A stretch of DNA of 7,103 bases from Methanomicrobiales archaeon (GCA_012521035.1 JAAYND010000185.1:1-7103); one strand, 5' to 3'; shown: positions 1-6,000, counted from the first letter of the stretch. Numbers and translations are program-made. The notes: generated by a model from the letters alone, not told the origin.

Positions 1-38
1 CCCCCGGCCTGACCGAATCCTATAAAGAAGACCCTCAT
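1..38 (-). CDS. CetZ/tubulin-FtsZ family GTPase, N-terminal fragment (runs off left edge)
   Basis: Reading the minus strand from the ATG at 38-36 gives an open frame to the window edge encoding MRVFFIGFGQAGG. This is a hydrophobic first beta strand followed by the glycine-rich GFGQAGG loop. From knowledge of the families, archaeal CetZ proteins typically open with this kind of strand plus GFGQAGGK, the first nucleotide-binding loop of the tubulin/FtsZ superfamily. A good Shine-Dalgarno lies 7 nt upstream, and a TATA-like element lies about 50 nt upstream on the same strand. These two signals make a real gene start much more likely than chance. CetZ proteins polymerise in the cytoplasm and influence cell shape and motility in haloarchaea; the role here is not known. 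Only 13 residues are visible, so another nucleotide-binding family (Rossmann type) cannot be excluded. Confidence 0.6.
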   Translation of the reverse strand, partial: MRVFFIGFGQAG

Positions 39-45
39 TCGGTTT

Positions 46-54
46 CACACCCTC
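46..54 (-). promoter_or_regulatory. Shine-Dalgarno site of the divergent CetZ-like gene
   Basis: The minus strand reads GAGGGTGTG, a near match to GAGGTG, ending 7 nt before the ATG at 38. It supports that start over the upstream ATG at 56-54, which reaches a stop after three codons. Confidence 0.5.
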
Positions 55-84
55 ATGATAACTAATCAATAATATCGACGTTTA

Positions 85-93
85 TGTATAAAG
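85..93 (-). promoter_or_regulatory. TATA-like element for the divergent CetZ-like gene
   Basis: The minus strand reads CTTTATACA. Archaeal transcription usually starts about 25 nt downstream of the TATA centre, which would be near position 64. That would give a leader of about 26 nt carrying the Shine-Dalgarno at 54-46. The same stretch also reads as a TATA-like sequence on the plus strand, so it may serve both directions. Confidence 0.4.
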
Positions 94-124
94 ACGTTGT
101 ATACTGTATTAAGCTAAGAATGTT

Positions 125-134
125 CTTATATTTT
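125..134 (+). promoter_or_regulatory. TATA box of the oxidoreductase-glycosylation operon
   Basis: CTTATATTTT sits in an AT-rich stretch with its centre about 25 nt before the ATG at 155, so the predicted transcript would start at or next to the start codon and be leaderless. Only a weak GTGAT Shine-Dalgarno (144-148) precedes the ATG. An alternative TATA-like element at 81-90 would instead give a leader of about 40 nt. Confidence 0.5.
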
Positions 135-154
135 TTACACGTTGTGATTGAACG

Positions 155-1387
155 ATGAAGATCTGCGTTGTAGGGGGAGGCCTCTCTGGCCTGGTCTCGG
201 CTCTCAACCTTGCCGGGACAGATCAGGTAGACCTCTTCGAGCGAAGACCCATCGCGGGCGGTTGCCTCGGTTCATACCGGATCGGTGACTACTGGATCGA
301 GGAATACTACCACCACTGTTTTGCCGGGGATGCCCGCCTCCTCGCTCTCTTCGATACCCTGCAGGTGGCCGATCAGCTCGAATGGCTCCGGGGGTCCACC
401 GGCTACTACGTCGACGGGATCATCCACCCGCTCACAAGTCCGACCGAGATCCTGCGCTACCCCCATCTCACCCTCACCGAGAAGGCCCGGCTCGGTCTCC
501 TGACCCTGCGGTCCCGGCGGTTCGATGTTGCAGCCCTTGATGCCATCACCGCAAAAGAGTTCATCCTGGATACTCTCGGCCCCGGTATATACTCCTCATT
601 CTTTGAACCCCTCTTAAAGAGCAAGTTCGGGGACCGCAGGGACGAGGTCTCCGCCGCCTGGCTCATATCACGGATCGCGATCCGGTCCGATCGTGGCGCC
701 GGCGGCGAGCGCCTGGGCTACCTCCGGGGTGGGTTCCAGTACCTCATCGCCCGACTCTGCGAGGAGGTCGAAAGACAGGGGGCCCGGGTCATGCTCGACT
801 CCCCGGTCAGGGAGATCCGGCGGGACGGCGACGGCTGGCTTGTCGACGGGAAAGCGTACGACGCGGTCATATCGACGCTCCCTCCGCAGGTGACCGCCGG
901 GATCGCCGGCATCGATATCGCCCCGGTGCCCTACCAGGGCGCCGCCTGCATGACCCTCGCGCTCGACCGGGACGTCACAGACGGCATCTACTGGCTGAAC
1001 ATGAAGGATGCAGCCCCCTACGGTGCGGTGGTCTCGCACACAAACTTCGCGCCGCTCGCGTGGTACGGCGAACATATCGTCTACCTTGCCTCCTACTTCG
1101 CAGGCCGGTTCCCGGAGGACTACGGGCAGAGGATGCTTGCGGACTTCTGCAGGCGGTTCTCCGTCAGCGAGGAGGAGATTCACTGGCACCGGCTCGCTGT
1201 TGACCCCTACGCAGGCCCGGTCTACACGACGGGACTTGGAGCCCGCCTCCCCGCCTACGAGGAGCACGGTCTCTTCCTCGCCGGTATGTTCAGCCCCCCG
1301 AACTACCCGGAGCGGAGCATGAATGGGTCGGTCATCGCCGGGGAGGAAGTGGCGAAGCGGGTTCTTGCGAGGTACCCCGATGGGTGA
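155..1387 (+). CDS. FAD/NAD(P)-dependent oxidoreductase, amine oxidase/protoporphyrinogen oxidase-like
   Basis: The 410-residue protein begins at once with a dinucleotide-binding Rossmann fold. A hydrophobic strand leads into GGGLSG (7-12), with the ribose-binding Glu at 29 and RPIAGG (31-36), the usual FAD arrangement of the amine oxidase/phytoene desaturase/PPO superfamily. A GYLRGGFQYL segment (188-197) resembles the family's second conserved block, and the C-terminal GLFLAGMF...NGSVIAGEE (372-398) is the FAD-closing motif. There is no signal peptide, so it is probably cytosolic or peripheral to the membrane. True protoporphyrinogen oxidase activity is unlikely to be the role, because archaea make heme by the siroheme route. 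It heads four overlapping genes of lipid-linked glycosylation, so the substrate may be an isoprenoid carrier or an activated sugar; that is inference. The start is supported by the Rossmann fold beginning at residue 2. The substrate is not identifiable from sequence. Confidence 0.85.
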   Translation: MKICVVGGGLSGLVSALNLAGTDQVDLFERRPIAGGCLGSYRIGDYWIEEYYHHCFAGDARLLALFDTLQVADQLEWLRGSTGYYVDGIIHPLTSPTEILRYPHLTLTEKARLGLLTLRSRRFDVAALDAITAKEFILDTLGPGIYSSFFEPLLKSKFGDRRDEVSAAWLISRIAIRSDRGAGGERLGYLRGGFQYLIARLCEEVERQGARVMLDSPVREIRRDGDGWLVDGKAYDAVISTLPPQVTAGIAGIDIAPVPYQGAACMTLALDRDVTDGIYWLNMKDAAPYGAVVSHTNFAPLAWYGEHIVYLASYFAGRFPEDYGQRMLADFCRRFSVSEEEIHWHRLAVDPYAGPVYTTGLGARLPAYEEHGLFLAGMFSPPNYPERSMNGSVIAGEEVAKRVLARYPDG

Positions 1388-2099
1388 TATCGAGGTGAGC
1401 GCGGTCCTCCCGGTCTACAACGACCGTGATGCACTCAAGGTCGCCATCCCACGATCTCTTGAGGTTCTGGAGACGATCGCGCCTGAGAGGTTTGAACTGA
1501 TCGTCGCTGAGGATGGGAGCACCGACGGGAGCACCGAGTTTGTCCGGGATTACGAGGACCGGGATCCCCGGGTCCACCTGATGCACAGCGATGAGAGGCT
1601 TGGACGTGGCCGGGCACTGAATCGAGCATTTACCGGGGCGAGGGGATCTATCGTCTGCTACTACGATGTCGATCTCGCGACCGATATCCAGCACCTCCAT
1701 GAACTGATCGGGGCCATCCGCGAGGGGTACGATATCGCGACAGGCTCCCGCCTCCTCCCGGAGAGCGATATCACCCGGAGCGGCGGCCGGGAGATAGCGA
1801 GTCGCGGCTATAACACGCTTGTCAGGACAGTCCTTGGGAGTTCGCTTTACGACCACCAGTGCGGGTTCAAGGGATTCCGGCGCGATCGTCTCCTCGCCCT
1901 CCTCCCGTCGGTCGATGCCGGCCACTGGTTCTGGGATACCGAGGTGCTTGTGCGGGCGCAGAAGAGCGGTTACCGGATATCCGAGTTTCCCGTGCGGTGG
2001 CGACAGGGGCCGGGGACGACGGTGCGGAAAAAAGACGTCATCGAGATGGGGTCGGCGGTAATGCGCCTCTGGTGGCAACTCCATGTGGAAGAAGATTAG
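1380..2099 (+). CDS. Family 2 glycosyltransferase, DPM1/ALG5-like (dolichyl/polyprenyl-phosphate sugar synthase)
   Basis: This 239-residue GT-A fold enzyme probably moves a sugar from a nucleotide sugar onto a polyprenyl or dolichyl phosphate on the cytoplasmic face. Visible motifs are the N-terminal strand with LPVYND (10-15), EDGSTDGS (44-51) for nucleotide binding, the metal-binding DVD (96-98) in DVDLATD, TGSR (121-124), and DHQCGFKGF (158-166), which is typical of DPM1/ALG5-type enzymes. The WFWDTE stretch follows in the acceptor region. There are no transmembrane segments. The start is the ATG at 1380, preceded by GAGGT (1369-1373); an in-frame ATG at 1323 lies inside the previous gene and adds 19 residues that do not fit the family. 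It overlaps the previous gene by 8 nt and the next by 17 nt, so translation is probably coupled. Sugar and lipid specificity cannot be read from the sequence. Confidence 0.9.
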   Translation: MGDIEVSAVLPVYNDRDALKVAIPRSLEVLETIAPERFELIVAEDGSTDGSTEFVRDYEDRDPRVHLMHSDERLGRGRALNRAFTGARGSIVCYYDVDLATDIQHLHELIGAIREGYDIATGSRLLPESDITRSGGREIASRGYNTLVRTVLGSSLYDHQCGFKGFRRDRLLALLPSVDAGHWFWDTEVLVRAQKSGYRISEFPVRWRQGPGTTVRKKDVIEMGSAVMRLWWQLHVEED

Positions 2100-3063
2100 C
2101 GCAGTCGTCATCCCCACCCTGGTCGCGGTCGGGATCATCGCCTATATGCTCTACCGGGTATGGGATGACCTCTTACTGACGCTTGAGCACGCCGTGCTGC
2201 CCTTCCTCTTTGCCGCGGTCGGGATATGCATCATCGCCTGGATCCTCAGGGGGTTTCGGTACCGGTTCATCCTCAGGGGGCTTGGTATACCGGAGAGTCT
2301 CACATTTGCAACCGCCTGCATCTTCATATCCCAGACGGCAAACCTCATCATCCCCGCCCGTCTCGGCGACTTTGTGCGGATGTTCATCCTCAAGCGCGAG
2401 GACGACGCCACCTACTCGCAGGGGTTCTCATCCATCGTCGTCGAGCGGGTCTTTGACGTCCTGATGATCGCAGTGCTCGGCGCCATAGCGCTCCCGTTCA
2501 TCCTGGCGGCCCTTGCCGTCCCGGATTGGTTTATCACCATCATCGTCGTCCCGCTCGCCGGGGGCGGTATATTTTTTGCCATTCTCCTCTGGTCGGGCAG
2601 GATGCGTTCAGAGAACCGGTTCATCGCCGCCGTCCAGAGGATGCTTGATGAGGTGAAGCAGGCCTCCCTCAACCCCCGCGCCCTCGCCGTGCTCAGCGGA
2701 TCATCGCTCCTCGTCTGGACAGTCGATATACTGGTCTGCTTCGCTGTCGTCCAGATGTTTCAGGCGTCGGTCCCGTTTGGCATCGTCGTCCTTGCGATCG
2801 TCGTCGGGAACCTCGTGAAAGCGGTCCCGGTCACCCCCGGCGGGGTCGGGACATACGAACTCGCGCTCGCGCTGACCTTCGGGCTTGCGGGTGTGCCCGC
2901 GGCCACGGCGACGCTGATCGCGGTCATCGACCATCTGATCAAGAACATGGTCACCCTCATCGGCGGTATATGGTCGATATACTACTTCGGCGACTGGTCG
3001 GTGGATCTCTTAAAGAAGGTCTTTAGCAAGGATCTCAAGAAGGAGGAGACGTTTGGCGGGTGA
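2083..3063 (+). CDS. UPF0104 / lysylphosphatidylglycerol synthase TM-domain (flippase-like) membrane protein
   Basis: This is a 326-residue polytopic membrane protein with about eight hydrophobic segments (roughly 6-24, 37-56, 74-92, 123-146, 149-170, 201-228, 231-247, 259-300). Family hallmarks are LRGFRYR (55-61), NLIIPARLGDFVR (87-99), ERVFD (121-125) and PVTPGGVGTYE (249-259), all typical of the LPG_synthase_TM (PF03706) domain. The soluble aminoacyl-transfer domain of bacterial MprF is absent, so lysyl-PG synthesis is not implied. The gene starts 17 nt inside the GT2 gene. In haloarchaeal AglD, a DPM1-like GT2 domain and this membrane domain are fused; here they are two genes, which suggests a joint role in making or presenting a lipid-linked sugar. 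The Shine-Dalgarno is weak (GGTGG at 2071-2075), in keeping with coupling. The C-terminus is short, lysine-rich and probably cytoplasmic. Actual flipping activity is unproven. Confidence 0.85.
   Translation: MWKKISAVVIPTLVAVGIIAYMLYRVWDDLLLTLEHAVLPFLFAAVGICIIAWILRGFRYRFILRGLGIPESLTFATACIFISQTANLIIPARLGDFVRMFILKREDDATYSQGFSSIVVERVFDVLMIAVLGAIALPFILAALAVPDWFITIIVVPLAGGGIFFAILLWSGRMRSENRFIAAVQRMLDEVKQASLNPRALAVLSGSSLLVWTVDILVCFAVVQMFQASVPFGIVVLAIVVGNLVKAVPVTPGGVGTYELALALTFGLAGVPAATATLIAVIDHLIKNMVTLIGGIWSIYYFGDWSVDLLKKVFSKDLKKEETFGG
3041..3048 (+). promoter_or_regulatory. Strong Shine-Dalgarno deciding a TTG start
   Basis: AGGAGGAG ends 4 nt before the TTG at 3053 and is the strongest ribosome-binding site in the cassette. 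No ATG or GTG is available in frame nearby upstream. The next usable in-frame start is the GTG at 3077, and this site is too far from it to serve it. It therefore fixes the TTG as the likely start of the following gene. Confidence 0.7.
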
Positions 3064-5041
3064 GATACTCCTCCCGGTGCTCTCCTGGCTCCTGGTCATC
3101 AAGGCGCTCCACCTCGGCACCTGGCCGGCGCTTGACCGGACCCTCGGGAGACTCGCGGCCGCCGCCGCATACCCGGCATCGGTCCTCGCCTTCACACTCT
3201 TCTCCTGGTACGGCGGGCTCCTCGGCCTTCCGGTATGGCTCGCCCTCCTGCCGTTTGCAGGGGCGATCGTCTATGCCGGATCGCGGAGATTCTATACGCG
3301 GGAGCGTCTACGATCATCGCTCCGCCCGGACGCCGCCTTCCTGATCCCCTTCCTCTTCATGCTTGAGGTGCGCTGGATCAACCCGACCATCTCCTACGCC
3401 GAGAAGTTCATGGATCACGCGTTCCTCGCGTCGATCATGCGCCATCCGGTCATCCCGCCCCTCGACCCCTGGTATGCCGGCGGAACCCTGGATGTCTACT
3501 ACTACATCGGATACTGGACAAACGGAGCGCTCGGGCTTGTATCCGGTGTGCCCTCAATTATCACGTTCAACCTTGCCCTCCCGACCGTTCTCGGGCTTGC
3601 CACGGTCTCGCTCTACGCCCTCGGGCATCTCCTCCTGAACCGTCACCGGTGGCTCCCGGTGCTCATACTCCTCCTCCCAAACCCCTCCGCGGTCTACCTC
3701 TTCCTCACCGGGGCTCCGTGGTCGGATATCCTCTGGGGGAGCACCCGGACGATCGAGAGCACCATCAACGAGTACCCCCTCTTCTCGATGCTCTGGGGCG
3801 ATCTTCATCCGCATGTCATGGGGCTTTTCAACCAGGTATTCCTGCTCTTCCTGTTGACTTTTGCGTATATGCGCTGGGGAGCTCTCTCGATGCGGGGCCG
3901 GGCGATCCTCTGCGGGCTTGCCGCCCTCTCCCTCGGGTCGATGCCCGGCGTCAACTCCTGGGATGTGCTGATCTATGCGCCGGTGACACTGGTCTTCGGA
4001 CTTCTTATCTGGCGGCGTTACGGGAACTTCTCGCGGGATGAGGAGAGATCCTGGATGGTGCTTGCGACCGTCCCGCCGCTTGCGGTAGCGACCTACCTGC
4101 CCTTCTACATCCACCTGAACAGCCCCGGGATCGAGGGGATCGGGTTCGTCACGGCCCCTTCCGCCCCGGTAGAGTTCCTGCTGGTCCACGGGTTCTTCCT
4201 CGCCGTGCTCATCGCGGCCTGCGCTCCCGATATCCGGAAGCGCCCCTGCATCCTGCTCGCCGCACTCCCGTTCCTGCTCATCGGCTACCCGGCCGCAGCC
4301 ATCGCCGCCGTCCCGCTGGTCTACCTTGTCTGCCGCCGCCGGTCTAATGTCACGGATACGCTTGCGATCCTCGGTCTCCTGATCATCATCGCCACCGAGT
4401 TTCTCTACCTCAAGGACAACATGGGCGAGGCCTACTTCCGGATGAACACGGTCTTTAAGTTCTATCTCCCGGCCTGGATCCTGATGGGGACGGCGTGTTC
4501 GATCATCGTCGGCGAGTGGCTCCAGAGCATCAGGATCGATCAAAGAGTGGCGAGGGCTCTCCCGGCGATCGCTGTTCTGTTCCTCCTTGCCACGCCCTTT
4601 GCCCTCAGCATCGACTTTGGCTACGAGGGCCGCACCCTCGACGGGGCGGCGTATCTTCAGGCGTCACACCCGGGGGATGCGGCGGCGATCGCATTCCTCC
4701 GCGATCTCCCGGGGGATCAGATCATCGTCGAGGCCGAGGGCGGGGATTATACTTATTATTCCCGGGTATCGACATTCACCGGCATCCCGACGATCCTCGG
4801 TATGCCGTTTCATGAGTACATGTGGCGGGGAGACATGGGAAACATAAGTGAGCGGAGAGCTGATGTGCGGGCGATATACGAGCAACCGTCAAGAACCATC
4901 GACCTTGCGCGGTCATACAATGCGACCCTGCTCTACGTGGGCGCTGAAGAGCGCGATCGCTACGCGGTCTCACTCCCGACCGAAGCGCTCGAGATCATCT
5001 ATGATGCCCGCGGGGTCCAGATATACCAGATTGCGGTATAG
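3053..5041 (+). CDS. Chlor_Arch_YYY (DUF2298) family polytopic membrane protein, GT-C-like
   Basis: This 662-residue protein has a dozen or so hydrophobic segments up to about residue 520 and then a soluble C-terminal part of about 140 residues. Signature blocks are EKFMD (117-121), DPW (138-140), the name-giving YYYIG (149-153), GDLHPH (249-254), RMNTVFKFY (463-471), YSRVSTFTGIPTILG (569-583) and HEYMWRG (587-593). It carries a single copy of the domain and is slightly shorter than the 700-900 residues common in the family. The acidic EKxMD motif in the first long outside loop, in a many-helix protein, resembles GT-C glycosyltransferases such as STT3 and PMT, which use lipid-linked sugars outside the membrane. 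That activity is inference. It starts at a TTG with a strong Shine-Dalgarno and overlaps the flippase-like gene by 11 nt, making it the last gene of the cassette. Biochemical function and acceptor are unknown. Confidence 0.85.
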   Translation: MAGEILLPVLSWLLVIKALHLGTWPALDRTLGRLAAAAAYPASVLAFTLFSWYGGLLGLPVWLALLPFAGAIVYAGSRRFYTRERLRSSLRPDAAFLIPFLFMLEVRWINPTISYAEKFMDHAFLASIMRHPVIPPLDPWYAGGTLDVYYYIGYWTNGALGLVSGVPSIITFNLALPTVLGLATVSLYALGHLLLNRHRWLPVLILLLPNPSAVYLFLTGAPWSDILWGSTRTIESTINEYPLFSMLWGDLHPHVMGLFNQVFLLFLLTFAYMRWGALSMRGRAILCGLAALSLGSMPGVNSWDVLIYAPVTLVFGLLIWRRYGNFSRDEERSWMVLATVPPLAVATYLPFYIHLNSPGIEGIGFVTAPSAPVEFLLVHGFFLAVLIAACAPDIRKRPCILLAALPFLLIGYPAAAIAAVPLVYLVCRRRSNVTDTLAILGLLIIIATEFLYLKDNMGEAYFRMNTVFKFYLPAWILMGTACSIIVGEWLQSIRIDQRVARALPAIAVLFLLATPFALSIDFGYEGRTLDGAAYLQASHPGDAAAIAFLRDLPGDQIIVEAEGGDYTYYSRVSTFTGIPTILGMPFHEYMWRGDMGNISERRADVRAIYEQPSRTIDLARSYNATLLYVGAEERDRYAVSLPTEALEIIYDARGVQIYQIAV

Positions 5042-5049
5042 CGCTGCCG

Positions 5050-5088
5050 CCGGCCGTGCTCACACGGGGATGGCCGGGCCGCAGGCCC
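5050..5088 (+). other. GC-rich spacer with overlapping hairpins after the glycosylation operon
   Basis: Three inverted repeats overlap: CCGTG (5054-5058) with CACGG (5063-5067) around a 4-nt loop, CCGGCC (5050-5055) with GGCCGG (5072-5077), and GGGCC (5076-5080) with GGCCC (5084-5088). They are mutually exclusive alternatives. No T-tract follows, so this is not a convincing terminator; it may slow polymerase or protect the mRNA 3' end. Confidence 0.35.
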
Positions 5089-5104
5089 CCGGGCGTGGTC
5101 AAAT

Positions 5105-5119
5105 GACAAACCTTTATCT
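5105..5119 (+). promoter_or_regulatory. BRE/TATA promoter of the ribosomal operon
   Basis: A purine-rich BRE (GACAAAC, 5105-5111) leads into CTTTATCT (5112-5119), in the first AT-rich patch after a GC-rich spacer. Transcription would start about 25 nt downstream, near 5140, giving an untranslated leader of about 70 nt before rpl7ae. That is long for an archaeal mRNA and leaves room for a regulatory element. Confidence 0.6.
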
Positions 5120-5170
5120 CTCGTCTTATTGACATAATACAGCACATTCGATCAGCTACGCTACTGATGA

Positions 5171-5203
5171 ATGATGACGGGGTGGAATACCTGCCCCTGA
5201 AAG
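5171..5203 (+). promoter_or_regulatory. Kink-turn-like hairpin in the rpl7ae leader (possible L7Ae autoregulatory site)
   Basis: A hairpin forms between GGGGTGG (5179-5185) and CTGCCCC (5191-5197) with a 5-nt loop, including two G-U pairs. Directly beneath it, GA (5176-5177) on the left faces GA (5199-5200) on the right, allowing the tandem sheared G.A pairs of a kink-turn. A three-base bulge (5173-5175) would lie on the 5' side. The left strand reads ATGATGA (box C-like) and the right CTGA (box D-like). The Shine-Dalgarno begins 3 nt later, so bound L7Ae would block ribosomes. The weak point is the lower stem, where only T5172-A5201 pairs. Confidence 0.35.
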
Positions 5204-5212
5204 AGGTGAGTT

Positions 5213-5581
5213 ATGGCAAAGGCATACGTGAAATTTGAGACTCCTGAGGAGATCCAGAATAAGGCCCTTGAAGCCCTTGAGGTAGCAAGAGATACCGGCA
5301 AGGTGAAGAAAGGGTCCAACGAAGCAACAAAGGCAGTAGAACGAAACATCGCCCAGCTGGTCCTTATCGGGGCTGATGTTGAGCCTGAAGAGATCGTCAT
5401 GCATCTGCCGCCGCTCTGTGATGAGAAACAGATCCCGTTCATCTACATCACAAAGCAGAACGATATCGGCCTGGCGAGCGGCCTTGAAGTCGGTTCTGCT
5501 GCTGCTGCTATCGTCAAGCCCGGCAAGGCAAAGGATCTCGTCGAAGAGATCGCAAAGCAGATGACTGCACTGAAACAGTGA
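5213..5581 (+). CDS. rpl7ae: 50S ribosomal protein L7Ae (kink-turn binding protein)
   Basis: The 122-residue protein has the expected length and sequence of archaeal L7Ae. It binds kink-turns in 23S rRNA and is also the shared core protein of box C/D and H/ACA guide RNPs and of archaeal RNase P. The RNA-contacting segment GSNEATKAVER (34-44), the hydrophobic core strand LVLIGADVEPEEIV (49-62), and the specificity loop LEVGSAAAAI (91-100) are all intact. The ATG follows GAGGTGA (5203-5209) by 3 nt. It is the first gene of a four-gene operon with its own promoter and a leader of about 70 nt that holds a kink-turn-like hairpin, so autoregulation is plausible. The spacing to rps28e is 11 nt. Confidence 0.97.
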   Translation: MAKAYVKFETPEEIQNKALEALEVARDTGKVKKGSNEATKAVERNIAQLVLIGADVEPEEIVMHLPPLCDEKQIPFIYITKQNDIGLASGLEVGSAAAAIVKPGKAKDLVEEIAKQMTALKQ

Positions 5582-5592
5582 GGAGTTAGACT

Positions 5593-5802
5593 ATGGCAAA
5601 CGATGGAACGCCCGCAGAAGTTATCGAGGTTATCGGCCTCACCGGGATGCATGGAGAGGCCCAGCAGGTGAAGTGCCGGGTCCTTGATGGTCCAAACAAG
5701 GGCCGGATCATCACCCGCAACACGGTGGGCCCTATCCGGGAGGGAGACATCCTCTCGCTGCTCGAGACCGAGCGTGAAGCCAAGAAGCTCTCGAGGCGGT
5801 AA
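5593..5802 (+). CDS. rps28e: 30S ribosomal protein S28e
   Basis: This 69-residue protein is a full-length archaeal/eukaryotic-type S28e, a small OB-fold protein of the 30S head near the mRNA exit. Recognisable parts are AEVIEVIGLTGMHGEAQQVK (8-27), the strand and turn VLDGPNKGRIITRNTVGPIR (30-49), and the highly conserved tail GDILSLLETEREAKKL (51-66). The ATG is preceded by GGAG (5582-5585) with 7 nt spacing, overlapping the end of the preceding rpl7ae gene. The following rpl24e starts 4 nt after its stop. This gene order is widely kept in Euryarchaeota, so cotranscription with L7Ae is expected. Confidence 0.97.
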   Translation: MANDGTPAEVIEVIGLTGMHGEAQQVKCRVLDGPNKGRIITRNTVGPIREGDILSLLETEREAKKLSRR

Positions 5803-5806
5803 AATC

Positions 5807-5998
5807 ATGGTCGACAGGTACATCTGCAGTTTCTGTGGAGAGATCCTGGAGCCCGGCACCGGCAAGATGTTTGTCCGGCGGGACGGGACAATCTACTACT
5901 TCTGCAGCAGCAAGTGCCAGAACAACTACAGGCTCGGCCGGGTGCCGCGCCGCGTCCGGTGGACCGCGGCCGGACGGCGGGCCCGTGGCAAAGAGTGA
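5807..5998 (+). CDS. rpl24e: 50S ribosomal protein L24e (zinc ribbon)
   Basis: This is a 63-residue protein with a four-cysteine zinc site: CSFC (residues 7-10) and CSSKC (33-37, cysteines 33 and 37). The spacing and surrounding sequence (EPGTGKMFVRRDG, YYFCSSKCQNNY) are typical of archaeal L24e. The C-terminal basic tail (RVPRRVRWT, then arginine-rich) contacts rRNA. The ATG at 5807 was chosen because upstream in-frame codons lie inside rps28e and do not resemble the family. A modest GAGG (5793-5796) lies within the end of rps28e. The gap to rps28e is 4 nt, and the stop region is reused as the Shine-Dalgarno for ndk. Confidence 0.95.
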   Translation: MVDRYICSFCGEILEPGTGKMFVRRDGTIYYFCSSKCQNNYRLGRVPRRVRWTAAGRRARGKE

Positions 5999-6000
5999 TC
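5995..6000 (+). promoter_or_regulatory. ndk Shine-Dalgarno overlapping the rpl24e stop codon
   Basis: GTGATC, complementary to the usual 16S rRNA 3' end (GATCACCTCC), includes the TGA stop of rpl24e and ends 2 nt before the ndk ATG. The overlap of stop codon and ribosome-binding site favours termination-reinitiation coupling. Confidence 0.5.

Noticed and set aside
1323..1379. Upstream ATG extending the GT2 by 19 residues
   Set aside because: The extension is an arginine-rich out-of-frame reading of the oxidoreductase end. The ATG at 1380 has a Shine-Dalgarno and places LPVYND at the normal distance from the start.
1332..2138. Antisense open frame of 268 codons on the minus strand
   Set aside because: It lies opposite the GT2 gene, whose motifs are intact on the plus strand. 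The antisense product shows no recognisable domain and no ribosome-binding site was evident.
3554..4543. Long antisense open frame of 329 codons on the minus strand
   Set aside because: It lies wholly inside the DUF2298 gene, its product is a low-complexity charged sequence rich in D/E/R/G, and it matches no family. Such frames are expected opposite GC-rich coding DNA.
5050..5088. Intrinsic terminator after the DUF2298 gene
   Set aside because: The hairpins are GC-rich but no T-tract follows, and archaeal termination depends on T-tracts. It is kept only as a structured spacer.
5164..5200. Box C/D guide RNA (TGATGA and CTGA motifs)
   Set aside because: Box C and box D are only about 19 nt apart, with no room for D'/C' boxes and two guide segments. 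A leader kink-turn explains the motifs better.
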